Shown here one piece after another: positions 1 through 4,408 of a stretch of DNA of 5,193 bases. The notes under the pieces were generated by a model. The model saw only the letters and a list, made by a program, of their open reading frames with translations, was not told the DNA's origin and made no database searches. The position numbers and the translations under genes are program-made. Origin of the DNA: Flavobacteriales bacterium UBA5939 (GTDB taxonomy: Bacteria; Bacteroidota; Bacteroidia; Flavobacteriales; Schleiferiaceae). The stretch is from NCBI GenBank assembly GCA_002430755.1, contig DJCX01000061.1, positions 1 through 5,193 on the forward strand, given 5' to 3'. Each line of letters begins with the position of its first letter. The first letter of the stretch is position 1.

Positions 1-54
1 GGCGCCGTATCAGGCATGGTCGCCTCTCGAGTACTGCATAGGATTTTGGCATAG
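1..54 (+). other. Left-edge remnant, possible 3' end of an upstream gene
   Basis: The frame starting at base 1 is open for 17 codons and stops at TAG 52-54. It reads as a short, mostly hydrophobic tail (GAVSGMVASRVLHRILA) that could be the C-terminus of a membrane protein. A second frame (from base 2) is open to TAA 85-87, so coding cannot be proved from so little sequence. The first ~35 bases are also visibly more G+C-rich than the promoter region that follows, which fits a gene end here. I do not recognise the protein, and the stretch could equally be non-coding. Confidence 0.25.
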
Positions 55-63
55 TTTTTTGGC
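37..63 (+). promoter_or_regulatory. Tandem 13-bp repeat and probable promoter of the first TonB-type gene
   Basis: Two adjacent copies of a CATAGnnTTTTGG unit occupy 37-49 and 50-62, matching at 11 of 13 positions. The second copy, TAGTTTTTTGGCT (52-64), strongly resembles TAGTTTTGGCT (1245-1255) before the third TonB-type gene. There it forms an exact Bacteroidota -7 box; here two extra T residues widen the gap between TA and TTTG. The distance to the start codon (about 35 nt) is close to that of the third gene (31 nt). Promoter activity is inferred from this resemblance; no clear -33 TTG is visible. Confidence 0.4.
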
Positions 64-96
64 TCTACATCTCATAACCCCTTAAAATGAGAACCT

Positions 97-825
97 ATGA
101 GCCTAAAAATCAGAAAAACAGCAAAAGCCGATTTAGAGAACAAGCGTCCCTTGTTCTTAATCCTAGGATTGGTTTTGTCTCTTAGCGCGGCCTATACCGC
201 TTTAGAGTGGACCGTGAGTGAGCGTCCTTTAATGGTTGTAGAAGATGATGGCGGCTATTACATCGAAGAGGAGGATTGGGTCGTGCCCATTACCCAACGA
301 GCGATGCCGGCCAAGCCTATTGCTCAACACAGCGCAAAGGTGAATCCTAACATCATAACCATAGTCCCAAATACAGCGTCCCTTCCGGCCATAGACCTTA
401 GTTTGTTTTCAGGCATTATCGACGATGGAATCGTCGAGATTATTGATCCTGATCCCATTGACAATGATATTTACAAGTTCACTGCAGTGGAGTCTAGGCC
501 CGTGTTCCAAGGCTGTGAATCATTGGTAACAGACGATGAACGTTTCGTCTGTTTTCAGCAGCAGTTGCTGAAGTTTGTGGGCAGAAACTTCGAAGTTAGC
601 GATGCCATGATGATGTTTTCCAACGCTGAAAAGGTATTCGTAGAATTTATTATTGAAAAAGACGGTCATGTACGTAAGGCCAAAGTCGTTAGAGGTGAAG
701 ACGAGTTGATTTCTGAGGAAGCGATTCGAATGGTGAAGAGCTTGCCAAAATTCACCCCAGCTAAAATCAATGGTAAGCCCGTTAGAATGTCGTACATTTT
801 GCCCGTAAATGTCAAGCTACAGTAA
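97..825 (+). CDS. TonB-family energy transducer, divergent membrane-anchored paralogue
   Basis: A 242-residue protein. Residues 1-17 are basic and contain ADLENKR, the usual start of Bacteroidota TonB proteins; about 18-37 form one membrane helix with the N-terminus in the cytoplasm. Residues 40-125 are a periplasmic linker that lacks the usual proline run and is only mildly acidic. Residues ~125-242 are a TonB C-terminal domain with C140/C152 in a C-x11-C-F pattern and the ending [KR]LPxFTPAKxxGKPVRMxY. It aligns without gaps over ~120 residues with the protein at 1284-1988. However, the P-x2-A-x3-G-x2-G motif before the first long strand is replaced throughout (S168, M171, S175, E178). The ATG at 97 is supported by N-terminal alignment with that paralogue; an out-of-frame ATG lies at 87. 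The next gene follows after 2 nt. It may be a specialised or decaying TonB, since transduction could be altered by the lost motif and shortened linker. Family call is firm; activity is uncertain. Confidence 0.9.
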   Translation: MSLKIRKTAKADLENKRPLFLILGLVLSLSAAYTALEWTVSERPLMVVEDDGGYYIEEEDWVVPITQRAMPAKPIAQHSAKVNPNIITIVPNTASLPAIDLSLFSGIIDDGIVEIIDPDPIDNDIYKFTAVESRPVFQGCESLVTDDERFVCFQQQLLKFVGRNFEVSDAMMMFSNAEKVFVEFIIEKDGHVRKAKVVRGEDELISEEAIRMVKSLPKFTPAKINGKPVRMSYILPVNVKLQ

Positions 826-827
826 TC

Positions 828-1217
828 ATGAAATTAAAAGCAGTACTTCTATTTTTCCTTTTAACCACTATCCCTGCTTTGGCGCAAGAAATGGTCGCAC
901 CGACCTTTGAACGGTGCCAACACATTGAGGTGGGTGAAGAGATGCAGGTTTGTTTTAACAGGACACTCATGGAGCACGTGATGACCACGTTGAAGTATCC
1001 TGAAGGATTAAAAGAGGAAGGGAAAGTGTTTATCAAAATCACCTTTGACGAAGAAGGCGTACTACAGGAGCCTGAAGTGCTGAAAAGCTTTTCAGAATTG
1101 GCCTCAGACGAAGCGGTCCGGGTGATGCGCTCTTTGCCACAGATTGTGCGTCCTGCCACAGAAAATGGAGCGCCCGTTAGTATTACCTACACCATACCTG
1201 TCCAATTCAAGAAATAA
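828..1217 (+). CDS. Secreted stand-alone TonB C-terminal domain protein
   Basis: A 129-residue protein. Residues 1-19 look like a signal peptide: basic MKLK, a hydrophobic core rich in L and F, then ALA before QE, so cleavage after A19 is likely. The rest is one TonB C-terminal domain: C30 and C42 in the same C-x11-C-F pattern as its neighbours, YP at 57-58, GKVFIKITFDEEG (65-77), and a final S-I-T-Y-T-I-P-V strand. Compared with the paralogue at 1284-1988 it is 3 residues shorter between the conserved proline and GKV. It has no membrane anchor and no linker, so by itself it cannot couple to ExbB/ExbD in the normal way. It lies 2 nt after the previous gene and is almost certainly co-transcribed with it. 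It may be a periplasmic partner or modulator of TonB action, or a relic of duplication. The role is inferred only from domain and context. Confidence 0.85.
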   Translation: MKLKAVLLFFLLTTIPALAQEMVAPTFERCQHIEVGEEMQVCFNRTLMEHVMTTLKYPEGLKEEGKVFIKITFDEEGVLQEPEVLKSFSELASDEAVRVMRSLPQIVRPATENGAPVSITYTIPVQFKK

Positions 1218-1234
1218 CTCTTAAAAACACATTT

Positions 1235-1265
1235 GTGCTAACGGTAGTTTTGGCTATTTTAGCAC
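1235..1265 (+). promoter_or_regulatory. Promoter of the third TonB-type gene, within an inverted repeat
   Basis: TAGTTTTG at 1245-1252 is an exact match to the Bacteroidota -7 consensus TAnnTTTG, 31 nt before the ATG at 1284. It is enclosed by a perfect 7-bp inverted repeat: GTGCTAA (1235-1241) and TTAGCAC (1259-1265), with a 17-nt spacer. No convincing -33 TTG sits at the usual distance. The repeat could be an operator or a transcript hairpin; no T-run follows it, so it is not a typical terminator. This promoter means the third gene need not depend on read-through from the first two. Confidence 0.55.
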
Positions 1266-1283
1266 CTCAATTATTTCTAACGC

Positions 1284-1988
1284 ATGAAGAATAGAAAAAC
1301 CTACAATGCAGACGCAGAAAACAAGAAGAATCTCTTCTTGCTTATCGGTCTTACGTTGTCTTTGGCGCTCACGCTCTTCGTATTGGAATACAGATCTTAC
1401 GAATCAGGTCCTGGTGAGCTGGGTAAGATGAGCTATGACGATGAAGACGAGATTGCGATTATCACAAACAGAACGCCACCTCCACCACCTCCACCACCTC
1501 CACCGGCACCGCCAGAGGTTATTCAGATTGTAGAAAACGATTTGGAAATCGAGGAAGTGGAATTTGAATCTACTGAAACTGACGAGAGCGAGGAAATCGA
1601 AATCGTTGAGGAAGAAGAAGAGGACGATGAAATCTTCAACTTCGCCGTTGTAGAGAACAAGCCAATCTTCCCAGGTTGTGAAAAGAAAGCGACAGAAGAT
1701 GATAAATTCATGTGTTTCAACCAAGAAATCATGAAGCACATCGGTAAAAACTTTGAATTCCCAGAATTGGCTCGCCAGATGGGTATCCAGGGTAAGGTGT
1801 ACGTCAACTTCGTAATTGAGAAAAACGGAAAGGTAAGCTCAGTGACTATTGCACGTGGTGTAGATAAGTTGATTGATGACGAAGCAATGCGCGTAATCAA
1901 AAAGCTTCCAACATTTACCCCTGCGAAGCAGCGCGGTAAGCCTGTACGTATGCAGTACACTGTGCCGATCAATGCTAGATTGCAGTAA
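1284..1988 (+). CDS. tonB: Energy transducer TonB (complete, proline-tract and acidic linker)
   Basis: A 234-residue inner-membrane protein that would link ExbB/ExbD to outer-membrane TonB-dependent transporters. Order of parts: basic cytoplasmic start with ADAENKK; membrane helix ~17-35; ten consecutive prolines (65-74) then APP; a strongly acidic stretch rich in E and D (~87-117); and the TonB C-terminal domain ~118-234. In that domain are C132 and C144 (C-x11-C-F), FPELARQMGIQGKVYV with P160, A163, G167 and G170 intact, and the closing FTPAKQRGKPVRMQYTVP. The conserved motif suggests this is the working copy of the three. Length is normal for Bacteroidota TonB, but the proline tract is compact and followed by acid rather than the Lys-Pro/Glu-Pro repeats of the E. 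coli protein. The gene has its own promoter and is followed by a strong terminator. Start chosen by alignment with the paralogue at 97; the symbol is by family, as such genomes carry several TonB genes. Confidence 0.93.
   Translation: MKNRKTYNADAENKKNLFLLIGLTLSLALTLFVLEYRSYESGPGELGKMSYDDEDEIAIITNRTPPPPPPPPPPAPPEVIQIVENDLEIEEVEFESTETDESEEIEIVEEEEEDDEIFNFAVVENKPIFPGCEKKATEDDKFMCFNQEIMKHIGKNFEFPELARQMGIQGKVYVNFVIEKNGKVSSVTIARGVDKLIDDEAMRVIKKLPTFTPAKQRGKPVRMQYTVPINARLQ
1476..1505 (+). repeat. Proline-codon microsatellite in tonB
   Basis: Ten proline codons are encoded by three exact copies of the 9-bp unit CCACCTCCA (1476-1502) plus CCG. Such a short in-frame repeat can gain or lose units by slippage without breaking the frame, so tract length may vary between strains. 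The repeat is plain in the sequence; the variation is inference. Confidence 0.8.
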
Positions 1989-2006
1989 TCGGTAAATCAT
2001 CCTATA

Positions 2007-2044
2007 AAAAGCCCGGGCCTTTGGCTCGGGCTTTTCTATTTTTG
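2007..2044 (+). terminator. Rho-independent terminator after tonB
   Basis: A 13-bp stem pairs 2007-2019 (AAAAGCCCGGGCC) with 2023-2035 (GGCTCGGGCTTTT) around a 3-nt TTT loop; the only imperfection is one G-U pair (2016/2026). A T-rich tail (TTTTCTATTTTTG) follows. It starts 18 nt after the tonB stop codon. Because A-runs flank the left side it could also work on the opposite strand, although no gene on that strand is apparent here. Confidence 0.92.
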
Positions 2045-2056
2045 AACGATCAAAAA
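2037..2056 (+). promoter_or_regulatory. Probable cysQ promoter in the terminator tail
   Basis: TATTTTTG at 2037-2044 matches the Bacteroidota -7 box TAnnTTTG exactly and lies 19 nt before the cysQ ATG, implying a very short leader. It overlaps the T-rich tail of the preceding terminator. A perfect 7-bp inverted repeat, TTTTTGA (2039-2045) and TCAAAAA (2050-2056), spans the expected transcription start. No -33 element is visible, and the A/T-rich context makes a chance match more likely than at the other promoters. No Shine-Dalgarno sequence precedes the ATG. Confidence 0.45.
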
Positions 2057-2063
2057 AACATTT

Positions 2064-2861
2064 ATGAGCCAGACATTGGATCAACTTACGGTTATCGCTG
2101 CACAGGCAGCTTTGCATGGTGGAATCGAAATCCTTGAGGTCTACAATAATGAAGAGACACAGGTTGAGGTTAAAGGCGATGACAGTCCCCTGACACAAGC
2201 TGATACTCGAGCACACAAAGCCATCATGTCCTTGCTCGAACCCACAGGGATTCCAGTTCTGAGTGAAGAAGGTAAACACCTTCCGTTCAACGAGCGTTCT
2301 TCGTGGTCGAGGCTATGGATAGTAGATCCTCTGGACGGTACCAAAGAATTCATCAAGCGCAATGGTGAGTTTACCGTGAATATCGCTTTGGTTGAACAAT
2401 GTCGACCAATTATGGGTGTGGTTTACGTGCCTGTTACCGGCGAGCTCTATGTTGGTGCAGGTTCAAAAGGCGCTAAGAAACTCACTTTGCCTCCAACGTC
2501 AGTAGTGAGTAACGAGACATTAGAAACAGGTGTTGATCTGCCGGTTTCGCTCGACCGACCGTTTACTGCTGTGGGTTCTCGTAGTCACATGAATGAAGAA
2601 ACGGAAAACTTCTTGAAACAATACCGTGAAAAACATGGAGAGGTTGCCATTCTTTCCAAGGGCTCGTCGCTTAAAATGTGCATGGTAGCAGAGGGATTGG
2701 CTGACGTTTATCCACGTTTTGCCCCAACCATGGAGTGGGATACCGCTGCGGGTCAAGCAGTAGTTGAGGCGGCAGGATTTAGCATGGTAGAAAAGGAGGG
2801 TAGAACTCCGTTGAGATACAATAAGGAAGACTTATTGAATCCGCACTTTATTGTGCTATAA
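2064..2861 (+). CDS. cysQ: 3'(2'),5'-bisphosphate nucleotidase CysQ
   Basis: A 265-residue enzyme of the inositol monophosphatase-like, metal-dependent phosphatase family. Members of the CysQ branch remove the 3'-phosphate from 3'-phosphoadenosine 5'-phosphate, the by-product of sulfate assimilation and of phosphopantetheine transfer, giving AMP. Visible motifs: GDDSPLTQAD (38-47) near the N-terminus; the metal ligand E in SEE (67-69); WIVDPLDGTKEF (85-96) with metal ligands D88 and D91; GSRSH (171-175); and the second metal site WDTAAGQAVVEAAG (225-238) with D226. D-P-L-D-G-T-K-E-F is the form typical of CysQ rather than of inositol monophosphatase proper. Length is normal for the family and no catalytic residue is missing. 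It is cytoplasmic, with no signal or membrane segment. It stands alone, set off by a terminator upstream and a new promoter downstream; no other sulfate-assimilation genes are in the window. Confidence 0.94.
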   Translation: MSQTLDQLTVIAAQAALHGGIEILEVYNNEETQVEVKGDDSPLTQADTRAHKAIMSLLEPTGIPVLSEEGKHLPFNERSSWSRLWIVDPLDGTKEFIKRNGEFTVNIALVEQCRPIMGVVYVPVTGELYVGAGSKGAKKLTLPPTSVVSNETLETGVDLPVSLDRPFTAVGSRSHMNEETENFLKQYREKHGEVAILSKGSSLKMCMVAEGLADVYPRFAPTMEWDTAAGQAVVEAAGFSMVEKEGRTPLRYNKEDLLNPHFIVL

Positions 2862-2878
2862 GTCTCACATTTTCACAG

Positions 2879-2901
2879 CGGTGTATCTTATCTTTGCACC
2901 G
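2879..2901 (+). promoter_or_regulatory. Promoter of the cyoE / subunit III operon
   Basis: TATCTTTG at 2889-2896 is an exact TAnnTTTG -7 box and continues as TATCTTTGCACC, a very common form in Bacteroidota promoters. It lies 20 nt before the GTG start of cyoE, giving a leader of only about 15 nt. A perfect 5-bp inverted repeat, CGGTG (2879-2883) and CACCG (2897-2901), flanks it. No clear -33 TTG is present at the usual spacing. Confidence 0.65.
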
Positions 2902-2916
2902 TCAAATTTCTATTAG

Positions 2917-3795
2917 GTGTCAAACGAAAAGAAACCATCACTTTTTAAAGAAGTCATCCGATTAGGGAAACTTCGATTGGGAGTATCTGTAGTATTTAGC
3001 TCGATAGCGGGTTACCTTTTAGGATATGAGGTTTTTTCATGGGTTGAACTTCTTCTTCTCACTCTTGGTGGATTGCTTGTAGTTGCGGCTTCAAACGCAT
3101 TCAATCAAATTTATGAAGTGGAGCAGGACGCCCTGATGAATCGGACAAAAAATCGACCACTTCCAGCAGGCACGATGACGGTTGCTCAAGCCTACACGGC
3201 AGCGGTTCTTGCTCTCTTGGTCGGATTGTTCATGCTTTACAGTATCAATGTACTTTCCGCGTTTTTCGGGGGGTTAAGCGCCTTCTTATACGCGGTGATT
3301 TACACCCCGTTGAAGTCACGAACTTCTTTAGCAGTGTTTGTTGGAGCGTTTCCAGGAGCCATACCTTATATGCTCGGTTGGGTAGCAGCCCGAAACGATT
3401 TTGATATAGAAACGGGCACCTTGTTTGCACAACAATTTTTCTGGCAGTTTCCGCACTTCTGGGCCATTGCTTGGTTCTCCTTTGAAGATTACAAGCGAGC
3501 AGGATATAACTTACTTCCTTCAGGTGCAAAAGACCGTCCGAGCCAGCTGTATGTCATTATCTACACGATTTGGATGATCGTAGTTGGTATTCTCCCTGTA
3601 TTTGGAATTACAGGGGAACTCACCTTGAGTTATGAGGGCGCTGCGCTGGTATTGCTTCTCGGGCTTTGGGTACTTAGCAATGGAATTAAACTCTTGAAGA
3701 GCGGGGACGACAAGGTCGCAAGAAAACTAATGCTGAGCAGTATCGGTTATCTAACAGGTATGCAGCTCATTTATGTTATTGATAGATTTATCTAA
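2917..3795 (+). CDS. cyoE: Protoheme IX farnesyltransferase (haem o synthase), CyoE/CtaB
   Basis: A 292-residue membrane prenyltransferase of the UbiA family. It adds a farnesyl group to the vinyl side chain of haem B to give haem O, needed by haem-copper oxidases. The first acidic motif is NQIYEVEQDALMNRTKNRP (63-81): in place of the common N-x3-D-x-D-x-D it has E67, E69 and D71, and the MxRTxNRPLP part is intact. Also present are YTPLKSRTS (129-137), GAIPYMLGW (147-155), FPHFWAIAW (178-186) and the second-loop EDYKRAGYNLLP (190-201). Multiple hydrophobic segments (about eight or nine) run through the chain, and length is usual. The start is GTG at 2917: a TAG stop lies immediately before it in frame and there is no nearby in-frame ATG. 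The first subunit III-like gene follows after 2 nt, so they form an operon supplying oxidase parts and cofactor. Heme A synthase is not in the window. Confidence 0.95.
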   Translation: MSNEKKPSLFKEVIRLGKLRLGVSVVFSSIAGYLLGYEVFSWVELLLLTLGGLLVVAASNAFNQIYEVEQDALMNRTKNRPLPAGTMTVAQAYTAAVLALLVGLFMLYSINVLSAFFGGLSAFLYAVIYTPLKSRTSLAVFVGAFPGAIPYMLGWVAARNDFDIETGTLFAQQFFWQFPHFWAIAWFSFEDYKRAGYNLLPSGAKDRPSQLYVIIYTIWMIVVGILPVFGITGELTLSYEGAALVLLLGLWVLSNGIKLLKSGDDKVARKLMLSSIGYLTGMQLIYVIDRFI

Positions 3796-3797
3796 GA

Positions 3798-4376
3798 ATG
3801 GAAACATTAGCACAACAACGAAGAAAAGCATCTAAGCCGCTTTTATGGATCGGAATCGGCTCGATTATCATGGCCTTTGCTGGTTTGACCTCAGGGTATG
3901 TGGTAAGTAGAACGACGTTGGTAGAATCTGGAAATTGGCTTGTTTTTGAATTGCCTACTGCCTTTAACTATAGCACTGTAGCAATTATAGTCTCATCCTT
4001 GACACTTTGGTTGGGCAAAAAAGCAATTTCAAATGGTGAGGAAGGACGTTTACGACTCTTCTTGTGGTTGACTATTGTTTTCGGCGTAGTCTTCGCTGTT
4101 TTGCAGGTTCGAGGCTGGGGCGAATTGATCAATGAACAAGTATTTTTTACAGGGCCTGGCTCTAACCCCGCGGGTTCGTGGGTGTATGCCATTTCCCTGT
4201 TCCATCTCGCTCACCTTGGTGGCGGTATCATCTCATTACTCTACACGACTGTAAGAGCTTACGGAGGTAAGTATTCTCAGGAGGATTATCATGGTGTTCA
4301 GTTGGCGTCCATCTACTGGCATTTTGTGGACCTTTTGTGGATATATTTATTCATCTTTTTGACTCTTATTCGTTAG
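3798..4376 (+). CDS. Haem-copper oxidase subunit III-like protein, short five-helix form
   Basis: A 192-residue integral membrane protein with five predicted helices (about 14-34, 56-74, 86-104, 128-149 and 170-190). The family is shown by LFHLAHLGGG (134-143), equivalent to the TGFHGxHVxxG helix with H136 and H139, and by the C-terminal GVQLASIYWHFVDLLWIYLF, where the Y-W-H-F-V-D signature is typical of subunit III. The QVRGWGEL segment (103-110) corresponds to the region of the conserved Gln/Glu pair of subunit III, in altered form. It is shorter than seven-helix subunit III and matches the five-helix type seen in quinol oxidases and in many Bacteroidota. It begins 2 nt after cyoE and precedes a longer subunit III gene, the usual Bacteroidota pairing. 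It probably packs against subunit I of a haem-copper oxidase; which oxidase is not shown here. No Shine-Dalgarno sequence is evident. Confidence 0.88.
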   Translation: METLAQQRRKASKPLLWIGIGSIIMAFAGLTSGYVVSRTTLVESGNWLVFELPTAFNYSTVAIIVSSLTLWLGKKAISNGEEGRLRLFLWLTIVFGVVFAVLQVRGWGELINEQVFFTGPGSNPAGSWVYAISLFHLAHLGGGIISLLYTTVRAYGGKYSQEDYHGVQLASIYWHFVDLLWIYLFIFLTLIR

Positions 4377-4388
4377 ATTTGCACGAAT
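4368..4388 (+). promoter_or_regulatory. Possible internal promoter before the second subunit III gene
   Basis: TAGATTTG at 4374-4381 is an exact TAnnTTTG -7 box whose first bases are the stop codon of the preceding gene, and it lies 27 nt before the next ATG. It is flanked closely by a perfect 6-bp inverted repeat, ATTCGT (4368-4373) and ACGAAT (4383-4388), with only the box and one more base between. No -33 TTG is found at a fitting distance. It may give extra expression of the second subunit III gene over read-through from the cyoE promoter. Confidence 0.4.
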
Positions 4389-4408
4389 CATAATTCAAAA
4401 CACTCGTT

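Noticed and set aside
97..825. First TonB-type gene as a pseudogene
   Set aside because: The frame is intact, the anchor, the cysteine pair and the domain end are conserved, and a co-transcribed gene follows at 2 nt. Divergence alone does not show loss of function.
812..1159. Minus-strand open frame opposite the small TonB-domain gene
   Set aside because: It is a mirror of the coding strand; the + strand protein has a signal peptide and clear homology to its neighbours.
1235..1265. Inverted repeat as an intrinsic terminator for the first TonB pair
   Set aside because: The stem is only 7 bp with a 17-nt loop and there is no following T-run; an exact -7 box in the loop makes a regulatory reading better.
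1523..1972. Long open frame on the minus strand within tonB (149 codons)
   Set aside because: It lies wholly opposite a well-supported gene, is extremely rich in serine as expected from reading Glu/Asp codons backwards, and resembles no family I know.
1839..2279. Minus-strand open frame spanning the tonB terminator and the cysQ start
   Set aside because: It crosses a strong terminator and two well-supported gene ends, and has no recognisable domain.
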